Shown piece after piece: positions 24,985-31,454 of a DNA stretch of 64,000 nt. The notes beneath the pieces were generated by a model. That model saw only the letters and a program-made list of their open reading frames with translations. It was not told the DNA's origin and made no database searches. The position numbers were made by a program, and so were the translations under genes. Positions within the stretch are counted from its first letter, which is position 1. The number at the start of each line of letters is the position of its first letter. Origin of the DNA: Bog-473 sp963726135 (lineage in GTDB: Bacteria > Actinomycetota > Acidimicrobiia > Acidimicrobiales > RAAP-2); contig CAVSBE010000008.1 in NCBI GenBank assembly GCA_963726135.1, positions 186,001 to 250,000 on the forward strand, given 5' to 3'.

Positions 24985-25143
24985 CTACGGGGCATCGAGG
25001 TCGCAAAGGATTCGCTCGAGGCGCTCTCTCATCAAGTCGAGCCGGACCTCCATCTCGTCCATTCGCCGAGCTACCACCACCCACTGGGGCGCTTCGCCTC
25101 GATCAATCGCCTCCGCTTCGCTGGCACCGATATCCTGCTGCAT
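24985..25143 (-). CDS. small helical protein, 52 residues
   Basis: From ATG 25143, with GGGAGG 7 bases upstream, to TAG at 24985-24987. The sequence contains EAIDRGEAPQWVVVARRMDEM and EVRLDLMRERLERILCDLD, an amphipathic helix with heptad spacing that suggests a short coiled coil or dimer. It lies directly upstream of the broken Cys/His gene on the same strand, so the two were probably an operon. No family is recognised; the strong ribosome binding site is the main support. Confidence 0.5.
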   Translation of the reverse strand: MQQDIGASEAEAIDRGEAPQWVVVARRMDEMEVRLDLMRERLERILCDLDAP

Positions 25144-25577
25144 GTCATTACCTCCCGTTAGGTATGGCCACGCCCCGGGTCGGTGCTAGCCGGCGCCGGG
25201 GCACTTTGATTGTCGGGGGGCAGTATGTACTTGCACACAACGCGGTCAAGGATTCGGGCCGCGGTTTGTTTCGAGTTCCGGTTCACACGTGCCAAGCTTG
25301 GCGCAAGAAGGCGTAAGTAGTGGTGATGGAACTTACGAGAAGCCTTCCCTCATGTACTTTTGGAACTTCTCATCGATCACGGTTGTACGTCGCCCGAAAA
25401 CGGCCTCAGTCAGCGGCCTGCCTCCAAAATCGAGCCGTTCCTCCTCCGTTACATACTCGGCACCGCGCTCGCATCGGAACCGAGCGGCCAAAAGCCGAGC
25501 GGTCAGTTCCTCCTGCGCAGTGCGAATTCGTTTACGGTGGCGAACGGTGCGAGGACGCGTTGCGATGTCTATCTCGA

Positions 25578-25580
25578 TAA
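25578..25580. repeat. target-site duplication TAA, left
   Basis: TAA directly before the left end of the IS5-type element; the same triplet follows its right end at 26545-26547. Three-base TNA duplications are known for the IS1031 group of the IS5 family. Confidence 0.6.
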
Positions 25581-26544
25581 GGGGCCGCGCGGATAGGTGA
25601 CCATCCACCGGTCGTCGTGATGGCCCGGATTTGATTCTGGGTGCGTCCCAACCAACGACCAAGTGGAGGTCACCCCCATAATGCGCGCACTCGAGCCCGA
25701 AGTGGTAGATGCCGTCTGGGCAGTAATCGAGCCCCTGATCCCGCCAGCTCCGGAGAACCACCCGCTGGGCTGTCATCGGCCTCGGGTCTCGGACCGGCTG
25801 TGCTTCTGGGGGATCCTGGTCCGATTGGTCACCGGCTGCTCGTGGGTGAGCGTCGAGGCGATCCTCGGGCGACGAGGTATCGGACACCACGCTGCGGGCA
25901 CGACGCGACGAGTGGATCGCCGCCGGCGTGTTCGACGCGCTGCGCCAGCACGCCCTCCATGCCTATGACCGCATCATCGGTCTCGATCTCACCGAAGTGG
26001 CGCTCGACGGCTCCTTGCACAAGGCACCCTGTGGCGGCGAAGGGACGGGCAAGAACCCCACGGACCGGGCAAAACTCGGCTGGAAGTGGTCGATCGCCAC
26101 CGATGCGCACGGCATCCCGATCGGATGGGCCATCGACGGCGCCAACCGCAACGACGTCAAGATGCTCGACCCCACCCTCGAGGATCTGGCCCGTGCGGGA
26201 TTGCTCGAGGAGATCGAGACCCTGCACCTCGACCGCGGCTACGACTACCCCAAAGTCCGCGCCCATCTCGCCGGTCGCGGCCTGGACGATCTCAACATTC
26301 AACTCCGCTCGAGACCCGGCACCGCCACCACTGAGAAACAGCCCCTCCGACTCGGGCTGCGCTGGGTGGTGGAGGGCACCAACTCGTGGCTGAGCAACTA
26401 CGGCCAGCTCCGTCGGAACACCGACCGGCGAACCCGACACCGCCACGCTCAGCTCTGCCTGGTCGTCGCCCTGCTCATCACCGCCAAGCTCATCGACTGG
26501 CGCGACCGATGGAGTCCCGATTCACGGCCTATCCGCTAGTCCCC
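25581..26544 (+). mobile_element. IS5-family insertion sequence, 964 bp
   Basis: Ends are defined by 17-bp imperfect inverted repeats: GGGGCCGCGCGGATAGG at the left and, read from the other strand, GGGGACTAGCGGATAGG at the right, 14 of 17 positions identical. Flanking TAA copies mark the target duplication. Inside is one transposase gene in two frames. Length, end structure, target duplication and transposase type all agree with the IS5 family. Confidence 0.8.
25681..26539 (+). CDS. IS5-family (DDE) transposase in two overlapping frames
   Basis: The first frame from ATG 25681 gives the N-terminal domain (LEPEVVDAVWAVIEPLIPP, RVSDRLCFWGILVRLVTGCSW, VEAILGRR). The frame one base ahead continues with VSDTTLRARRDEWIAAGVFDALRQHA and the DDE core: IGLDLTEVALDGSLHKAP, KWSIATDAHGIPIGW, LHLDRGYDYPKV and the YREK-like helix end NYGQLRRNTDRR. 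Skipping one G at about 25872-25882 joins the two perfectly. Some IS5 relatives use programmed frameshifting, so the gene may be active; equally, one base may have been inserted. The stop lies inside the right inverted repeat. Confidence 0.85.
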
Positions 26545-26547
26545 TAA
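26545..26547. repeat. target-site duplication TAA, right
   Basis: TAA immediately after the right inverted repeat of the IS5-type element, matching 25578-25580. Confidence 0.6.
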
Positions 26548-26917
26548 GTGCCGACTGAACTGCTTCGAACGCATTCCAGCCGGCCGTTCCAAACTGGACC
26601 GCGTTGCGAACTTGGCGGGTTCGTCGCCATGAAGGCGAGCGCGACTGGAAGCTGGATGGCGACCAATTGGGTAGCGGCCCGGATCTCGTACGTGCGATCC
26701 CGACTACGAGCTAGCCACTCTGCGACCAAGACGCCCCCCAAGATCACCCCTCCGCTGATGAGGCCACCCACAATCGCAGCATGGATCGCCACATCGATAG
26801 CCGGGACGGCCAACACCTGGGCAAAGTTACAGACATCGAAAGCGCGTGCTGAGGGATCGGTCAGAATCCCTCCGCCGGCCCGCTCGTCATCTTCGACGCG
26901 TGGCCCCGCGCCGCCCC

Positions 26918-27313
26918 CTACATACCGATGAAGAATATGCCGTACCTTGCCAAGAACTTGGTGTGCCTTGCCAAAAATCTGGCGTAGTTTGGCATGTCGC
27001 TCTCATTGGCGATTTCGTCGAACACTTCCTCCACCACGGCCGACGCGGCCTCCAATACGGCCGGCACGGCCTCCAATACGGCCGGCACGGACTTGAACAC
27101 GGCCGGCACGGACTTGAACAGCCCCACTTGAGTCGGATTGGACCACCGAGAATCCTCGGGCATCATGCACCGCGCCAGTTCGGCGAACCCCGTTCGGATG
27201 GAATCGAGCACGGGCGGCACTACTCGACGCACGGTTCGAATGAACCGTCGCGAGAACTCGATGACAGTCACGAGAGCCGCCGCTCGCTCGGTAACGTCCC
27301 ATCCGGAAGCCAC
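26918..27313 (-). CDS. hypothetical protein with seven-residue repeats
   Basis: 131 residues from GTG 27313; GGAGGT lies about 12 bases upstream, inside the end of the preceding gene. A helical N-terminus (AALVTVIEFSRRFIRTVRRVVPPVLDSIRTGFAELA) is followed by heptads VFKSVPA, VFKSVPA, VLEAVPA, VLEAASA, VVEEVFD encoded by tandem 21-bp units, then an aromatic C-terminus (MPNYARFLARHTKFLARYGIFF). No family is recognised. The heptads would favour a coiled coil except for the regular prolines. Real coding is plausible because the gene follows closely (4 bases) after the Cys/His gene. Confidence 0.4.
   Translation of the reverse strand: MASGWDVTERAAALVTVIEFSRRFIRTVRRVVPPVLDSIRTGFAELARCMMPEDSRWSNPTQVGLFKSVPAVFKSVPAVLEAVPAVLEAASAVVEEVFDEIANESDMPNYARFLARHTKFLARYGIFFIGM
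27030..27125 (-). repeat. tandem 21-bp repeats
   Basis: Four to five 21-bp units in two subtypes, one containing GGACTTGAACACGGCCGGCAC and one GGCCTCCAATACGGCCGGCAC (plus-strand reading, shown here as the conserved parts). They encode the seven-residue repeats of the overlapping hypothetical protein. Identity within each subtype is near complete. Confidence 0.65.
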
Positions 27314-27316
27314 GAG

Positions 27317-27550
27317 TTAACTGTACCTCCGCCCGAACTCCTTGAGCCCCGTCAGCCCGTCCAGATGGTCCGCACAGCTCCACACCCGCCACCAACGGTC
27401 ACCCTTGGGGCTGAACCACCGTCCCGTCCAGTTCGGCCGCTCCGCGCAATGGTCGGCCTGCATCGTGCCGTCATAGACCATGGCCCAGCACTTCATCGGC
27501 TCGACGATGAAGCCGGAGTGGCGGTCGCCGGCCACGGGCATTGGGCTCAC
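27317..27550 (-). CDS. small Cys/His/Trp-rich protein, putative metal-binding
   Basis: 77 residues from GTG 27550; ATG 27541 or the internal Met before KCWAMVYDG are alternatives. Conserved positions with the broken copy at 24.8-24.9 kb are C(W/F)xxMVY, QADHC, W(T/K)GxW, KG and C..H. The pattern of three Cys and several His spaced over about 50 residues suggests a zinc-binding fold such as a small HNH-like or zinc-ribbon domain, but the catalytic signature is missing. Its function is unknown. The next gene starts 4 bases after its stop, implying a two-gene unit. Confidence 0.55.
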   Translation of the reverse strand: MSPMPVAGDRHSGFIVEPMKCWAMVYDGTMQADHCAERPNWTGRWFSPKGDRWWRVWSCADHLDGLTGLKEFGRRYS

Positions 27551-27572
27551 CGTGCGAGGGTAGACCTGCTCA

Positions 27573-27840
27573 GCTCGCGACCCAACCCGGAAGCGGAGTT
27601 GGGGCTGGGCCGGTCACCTCACCCCCGACCGAAGGAGACACCCAGGTCCAAGGCGACATTCATTACCGAGGTACGCAAGTCCCGTGCTGATACAAGATGG
27701 CGGCTCGCGGCCCAACCCCAAAAGCCACCGCGGGGTCGGGCCGGCCACCCTCACTTCACCCCCGCCGACCGTCATGGCGATCCGGTGCTGTGAGTGGTGG
27801 TGACATTCATGACGAGGTCGGCAAGTCCCGCGCTGATACA
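27573..27840 (+). repeat. imperfect direct duplication upstream of the WhiB-like gene
   Basis: Two copies, about 27573-27694 and 27703-27840. Both start GCTCGCG(A/G)CCCAACCC, share a (T)CACCCCCG(C)CGACCG segment and end with CATTCAT, GAGGT, GCAAGTCCCG(T/C)GCTGATACA. Divergence between the copies is moderate, so the duplication is not recent. The second copy ends 22 bp before the WhiB-like start and may hold its promoter. No other gene was seen in this 300-base stretch. Confidence 0.6.
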
Positions 27841-27861
27841 GCGCCCTCCTACCGTGTCAGG

Positions 27862-28164
27862 GTGAACGTCACCGAATGGCTGATGAGCGCCCCCAATGCC
27901 CCGGTCATTCCGCTGACCCTCGAGGACCTCATAGCGAGGCCGGCGTGGCACTCAGAGGCCGCCTGCGTCGGCCAGACGGATCTGTTCTTCGTGAAGGGGA
28001 CGCCACCCACTCGCACCCGTCACATCTGCCGCGAGTGTCCGGTGCAGGCGGCCTCCCTGCAGTACGCCCTGGCAGACCCGGACCTCGAGGGCGTGTGGGC
28101 CGGGACGACGGCGAAGGAACGGCGTGTGATGCGGGCGGTCGCGTGTGGCGTGACACGAACGTGA
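27862..28164 (+). CDS. WhiB-like protein with three of four cluster cysteines
   Basis: 100 residues from GTG 27862; ATG 27883 is an alternative. Wbl features are WHSEAACVGQTDLFF, then HICRECPV and a GVWAGTT turn followed by the basic helix KERRVMRAV. Cys35, Cys56 and Cys59 match the first three [4Fe-4S] ligands. The fourth, expected six residues after Cys59, is Ser65 (QAASLQYAL instead of the usual xxxCLxYAL). A Cys near the C-terminus (about 95) is not in the usual place. Wbl proteins are transcription factors that partner the housekeeping sigma factor. It is the last gene of the element, about 110 bp before attR. Confidence 0.85.
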   Translation: MNVTEWLMSAPNAPVIPLTLEDLIARPAWHSEAACVGQTDLFFVKGTPPTRTRHICRECPVQAASLQYALADPDLEGVWAGTTAKERRVMRAVACGVTRT

Positions 28165-28273
28165 CACAGGACAGTGTCAAACAATGCAAGATGATGCCAG
28201 CCATCGAGAGACCGAAAGTCCAGCTCATACTGCGGATTTGGCGGAAGGTGCTGGTAGGCGTCGAGCGCCCAAA

Positions 28274-28299
28274 AGTTCATGCTCTACTACGACATCTGA
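28274..28299 (+). repeat. attR: second copy of the 26-bp glnA-end sequence
   Basis: Identical to 10473-10498, including the TGA that ends glnA, but here not part of any gene. The DNA just inside (28165-28273) shows no gene; CGAAAGTCCA and CCAAAAGTTC in it might be integrase arm-type sites, without proof. Beyond it lies the chromosomal DNA that originally followed glnA. Confidence 0.9.
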
Positions 28300-28376
28300 T
28301 CGACCTCGTCTTCGGGTCTCCCGGGCACCTGCACCTCGCGACGGGAAGGACGCTGTGGCGATTCCGCCGGTCGAGC

Positions 28377-29903
28377 TCAGTACACCCAGACGGTCGTCCC
28401 GATCGGGTCGATGTTGTTGGCCCATATCCAGTCGATGGCCTCGTTGCTGACCCTGACGCAGCCGTGGGACACCGGGTACGGCGGGACGGCCGTGTCGCCG
28501 TGAATGGCGTAGCCGCCGGTGAAGTACCTCGGCCGCCACAGCTGACCCAGGGAGCTGATGTCGAGGCCGTCGACGACCCGGAAGGTGTGCCAGATCCCGG
28601 TTGGAGTGATGGCCACCGACGTGACGCCTCCGCTGCTGTAGGTGTAGCCGCCCCCGGTCGACGTGTTCAGCGTGTACAAGAGGTGGCCGTTGTTCACGAC
28701 CATGACGACGTCGTTCGCCAGGTTGACCTCAATGACGTAGCCGGACGTGCTGCGCGGCTTGGGCACCACACCGGCATTGAGCGCCGCCCACGTGGTCGGC
28801 CCGACGACGCCGTCGCGCGGCAGCCCGGCAACCTTCTGCAGGGCCCACACCGCCTGTTCCGTGCTGTCGTCGAACGAGCCGCCGGTGGTGTCCACCCAGT
28901 AGCCGAGGGCAGTCAATTGCTGCTGGAGCAGCACGACCGCAGCACCACCGGCGCCGGGCCCGATCGTTGGCGGCAGCGGCGGGGGCGAGGTCGGCAGGAG
29001 CCAGTAGCCGGTTCCGTTGGGCGTCGCGGCGATGGCCCGGATGGGGTTGGCGTTCGACTGCCCGCCCATGGAGCCCAAGAACGGGACGCCGTAGTTGAAC
29101 ACCCCGCCATCGCGGGCGGCGAGCCAGTAGCCGCTGGCGGTGCCGGCCATCCCGACGATGGGCGCGTTGAGCGGGGTGCCGCCCATCGACCCGAGGAAGG
29201 GTGCGGTCCCGTAGTTGAAGATGCCCCCGTCGGAGGCGACCAACCAGTAGCCGGATCCACCCGGCGCCGGCGCCATGCCCACGACGGGCTGGTTGAGGTG
29301 GATCGACCCAGTGGAGCCGTAGAAGACGGCGTCGCCGTAGGAGAAGATGCCTCCGTCAGACGCGACGAGCCAGTACCCGCCCCCGTCCGGTGTCGCCGCC
29401 ATCCCGACGATGGGCTGATTGAGGGGCAGGCTGCCCGCAGAGCCGTGGAAGACGGCGTCGCCGTAGGTGAAGATGCCCCCGTCAGACGCCACGAGCCAGT
29501 AGCCGTCTCCGTCCGTCGTGGCTGCCATTCCGACGATCGGCTTGTTGAGGGCGATGTTGCCCGCCGAACCGAAGAATTCGGCGTCGCCGTAGTTGAAGAT
29601 CCCCCCGTCCGCGGCGGCGATCCAGTAGCCGTTTCCGCTCGCGGTCGAGGCCATGCCGACCGGGGGGGAGTTGAGTTGCAAACCTCCCGAGGGGCCGAAG
29701 AACCCGGCGCTTCCGAAGTTCACCGGTTGTGCGGGGTTGTCGGGGTAGGCGGCCGATGCCGTGCCGGGTGTCACGGCCAGGAGCGCCGGGACGAGTGTCA
29801 TGCAGCCCACCAGGGCGGTCAGCAACGATCGTCGGCGACCTCGCCAAGGGTGCTCACCGCCACCGGTGGCTTGTCGTGAGGACGAGGGATCATGAGCCGG
29901 CAT
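28377..29903 (-). CDS. secreted L,D-transpeptidase with repeat domain and peptidoglycan-binding domain
   Basis: 508 residues. A signal peptide (LLTALVGCMTLVPALLAVTPGTASA) is followed by about six to seven repeats with GYWLVASDGGIF, YGDAxFxGSxG and P(I/V)VGMA (about 60-310). A peptidoglycan-binding domain of the PG_binding_1 type follows (VVLLQQQLTALGYWVDTTGGSFDDSTEQAVWALQK) and then a YkuD domain with YAIHGDTAVPPYPVSHGCVR; the Cys of SHGCVR is the nucleophile. It forms 3-3 cross-links or attaches proteins in the cell wall. The GYWLVASDGG repeats are frequent in Acidimicrobiia exoproteins. Its ATG overlaps the end of the dehydrogenase gene by 14 bases. Confidence 0.93.
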   Translation of the reverse strand: MPAHDPSSSRQATGGGEHPWRGRRRSLLTALVGCMTLVPALLAVTPGTASAAYPDNPAQPVNFGSAGFFGPSGGLQLNSPPVGMASTASGNGYWIAAADGGIFNYGDAEFFGSAGNIALNKPIVGMAATTDGDGYWLVASDGGIFTYGDAVFHGSAGSLPLNQPIVGMAATPDGGGYWLVASDGGIFSYGDAVFYGSTGSIHLNQPVVGMAPAPGGSGYWLVASDGGIFNYGTAPFLGSMGGTPLNAPIVGMAGTASGYWLAARDGGVFNYGVPFLGSMGGQSNANPIRAIAATPNGTGYWLLPTSPPPLPPTIGPGAGGAAVVLLQQQLTALGYWVDTTGGSFDDSTEQAVWALQKVAGLPRDGVVGPTTWAALNAGVVPKPRSTSGYVIEVNLANDVVMVVNNGHLLYTLNTSTGGGYTYSSGGVTSVAITPTGIWHTFRVVDGLDISSLGQLWRPRYFTGGYAIHGDTAVPPYPVSHGCVRVSNEAIDWIWANNIDPIGTTVWVY

Positions 29904-30903
29904 CGGGGACTCCTTGGGGTCTGCTCCGGGCGTGTGCCAACACGCGGGGGTTCACGACGTTGATCGGTGTGCCGTCCGCATAGGCATTGATCTGGTCGAA
30001 GATGTCGCTGAACTGTACATCCCACTCCTCGCGGGTCACGTAGCCGATATGGGGGGTGCAGACCACATTTTCCATCGTCAGGAGGGGATTGGTGGGGTCA
30101 CGGAGGGGTTCGGACTCGAACACGTCGAGGGCCGCCATGCCGGGCCGCCCCGCCCGGAGCGCCGCCACAAGGGCTCCGGGCTCAATCAGGCCCGCCCGGC
30201 TGGTGTTCACCAGCAGGGCGCCCGTTCCCATCAGTGCCAGATGACGGGCCGAGACGACACCCCTGGTGGCGGGGACGAGCCGCAGGTGCAATGAGACCAC
30301 GTCGGTCGCGGAGAAGAGCTCGTCCTTGCTTCGTGCCGGCGTCAGGCCGTCGGCCGTGGCCCGCTCGAGTGATGCGGGCCGGGACCACACCAGGACGTCC
30401 ATGCCGAAGGCACGGCCGTACCCGGCGACGACCGCACCGATGCGGCCATAGCCGTAGATGCCGAGGGTCTTGCCCCGCAGGGTCCGTCCCACCCCGGCCT
30501 GCCAGTGCCCGGCCTGCAGTGAACGCACCTGCGCAGGCAGCTCGCGCATGGCGGCCAGCACGAGCAGCCACGTCAGCTCGGCGGCGGCATAGGACGGGCT
30601 GCCGGCGTGCTGGTCGGAGCTGACGACGATGCCGAGTGCGGTGCACGCGTCGATGTCGATGTGGGGGTACACGCTGCGCTGGCTGATCAGTCGCAGGCGT
30701 GGCAGCCGCTCGAGGAGCGCAGCGCGTACCTCCGTCCGCTCGCGGATCAAGACGAGCGCCTCTATGTCCGCCAGACGGCGGGCGAGGGTGTCGGTGTCCT
30801 GGACGTGGTCGGTGAAGACGGTGACGTCGTGACCCGCCAGCTTCACGATGCATGGGAGGGACCGGATCGTGTCGAACCAGTCGTCGAGGATGGCGACCCT
30901 CAT
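29890..30903 (-). CDS. D-2-hydroxyacid dehydrogenase family protein
   Basis: 337 residues. N-terminal catalytic half (MRVAILDDWFDTIRS) with SxxHxD replaced by RSVYPHIDIDACTALGI, then the NAD-binding domain LRGKTLGIYGYGRIGAVVAGYGRAFGMDVLVW (GxGxxG), LLVNTSRAGLIEPGALVAALRAG with the Arg equivalent, AALDVFESEP with the Glu, and TPHIGYVTREEW with the catalytic His. The substrate could be a phosphoglycerate-like or 2-keto acid; it cannot be resolved. It lies 13 bases after the carbonic anhydrase stop and overlaps the transpeptidase start, so the three genes are likely one transcript. Confidence 0.9.
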   Translation of the reverse strand: MRVAILDDWFDTIRSLPCIVKLAGHDVTVFTDHVQDTDTLARRLADIEALVLIRERTEVRAALLERLPRLRLISQRSVYPHIDIDACTALGIVVSSDQHAGSPSYAAAELTWLLVLAAMRELPAQVRSLQAGHWQAGVGRTLRGKTLGIYGYGRIGAVVAGYGRAFGMDVLVWSRPASLERATADGLTPARSKDELFSATDVVSLHLRLVPATRGVVSARHLALMGTGALLVNTSRAGLIEPGALVAALRAGRPGMAALDVFESEPLRDPTNPLLTMENVVCTPHIGYVTREEWDVQFSDIFDQINAYADGTPINVVNPRVLAHARSRPQGVPDAGS

Positions 30904-30916
30904 CGCGCCGCCGGGC

Positions 30917-31405
30917 TCAGCCCGAACGCTCCCAGCGGACGACGTCTTCGAGATCGCCGCTCTCGACGTCGTAGATGAAGCCGCCGATGATCCGCAACCG
31001 GGTCAGGTACGGCGTGCGAACAAGCAGCTCGACGTCCTCGCGCAGGGCCGCGGCGTGGTCGTCGATGGGAAAGAAGCCCAAGTCGGCCCCGGTCAACGCA
31101 CGTAGCTCTGCATCGCTCACGCCGGCCAGACCGCACTTCGTGTGCTGCATCACGACTGCGGTGTCCACGCCCAGGACCCCGCTCGAGAGCGCGAGGCTGC
31201 GTAGCACGTCGTCGGTGACCCGTCCGCCGGCATTGCGGATGACGTGAGCTTCGCCGAGGTGGAGTCCCAGCACGGCGAAGACGTCGATGCGGGCGTCCAT
31301 GCAGGTGACGACAGCCAGGTGGCGTCCGGGGCGCGGGTCGGCCACGTTGGCGCGGGCGGCGGCGTAGCCCTTGTTGGCGGTGAGTAGGTCGGCGATCTGG
31401 GTCAT
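30917..31405 (-). CDS. beta-class carbonic anhydrase
   Basis: 162 residues from ATG 31405; upstream in-frame sequence is antisense to other coding and is ignored. Zinc ligands are Cys35 in VVTCMDARID, His88 and Cys91 in MQHTKCG; the Asp37-Arg39 dyad is also present. HVIRNAGGRV follows the expected pattern. The short length and LLVRTPYLTRLRIIGGFIYDVESGDLEDVV end resemble the small mycobacterial Rv1284-type enzymes. It hydrates CO2 in the cytoplasm. It is the first gene of the unit that continues with the dehydrogenase and transpeptidase genes. Confidence 0.93.
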   Translation of the reverse strand: MTQIADLLTANKGYAAARANVADPRPGRHLAVVTCMDARIDVFAVLGLHLGEAHVIRNAGGRVTDDVLRSLALSSGVLGVDTAVVMQHTKCGLAGVSDAELRALTGADLGFFPIDDHAAALREDVELLVRTPYLTRLRIIGGFIYDVESGDLEDVVRWERSG

Positions 31406-31454
31406 GGCTTTGGGTCGACCGCAAGGTAACAGGGACGGCGCCGTCCCTTGGACG

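Larger units (their letters stand above)
25333..26816 (-). pseudogene. membrane protein gene interrupted by an IS5-type insertion and a frameshift
   Basis: The N-terminal piece (GTG 26816) carries a membrane helix (VAIHAAIVGGLISGGVILGG) and RSRDRTYEIRAATQLVAIQL. After a one-base shift near 26640-26600 the frame continues as NAFEAVQSALIEIDIA across the insertion point once the IS (25581-26544) and one TAA copy are removed. The rest (TVRHRKRIRTAQEELTARLLA ... VIDEKFQKYMREGFS) runs to a stop at 25333. The reading across the junction is consistent with one former gene encoding a one-helix membrane protein with a helical cytoplasmic domain. The function is unknown. The frameshift is an additional lesion or a sequence error. 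Confidence 0.6.
10473..28299. mobile_element. glnA-integrated phage-satellite-like element, about 17.8 kb
   Basis: Bounded by a perfect 26-bp direct repeat at 10473-10498 (end of glnA) and 28274-28299. A tyrosine integrase gene ends 29 bp inside the left copy. Next come an XRE-type repressor and an excisionase-like HTH gene separated by a divergent control region, a replication-initiator-like gene, a SWIM protein, HNH nuclease, small and large terminase and small coupled genes. The right half holds cargo and two insertion sequences. No portal, capsid, protease or tail gene was recognised. The boundaries are well supported; classing it as a satellite rather than a decayed prophage is inference. 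Confidence 0.88.

Noticed and set aside
25163..25200. GC-rich inverted segments near GCTAGCCGGCGCCGGGGC as a terminator
   Set aside because: Short stem, no U-tract and no gene ending immediately before it in either direction.
27030..27125. CRISPR-like appearance of short repeats
   Set aside because: Units are contiguous 21-mers without unique spacers and no cas gene is present in the window.
26846..27793. 315-residue plus-strand open frame over the 21-bp repeats
   Set aside because: His/Gly/Arg-rich translation; the repeats give more protein-like heptads on the minus strand, and the Cys/His gene on that strand is supported by a paralogue.
27876..29879. 667-residue plus-strand open frame antisense to the L,D-transpeptidase
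   Set aside because: It crosses attR and the WhiB-like gene in another frame, is rich in Asp/Arg/Val/Gly, and mirrors codon bias of the transpeptidase gene.
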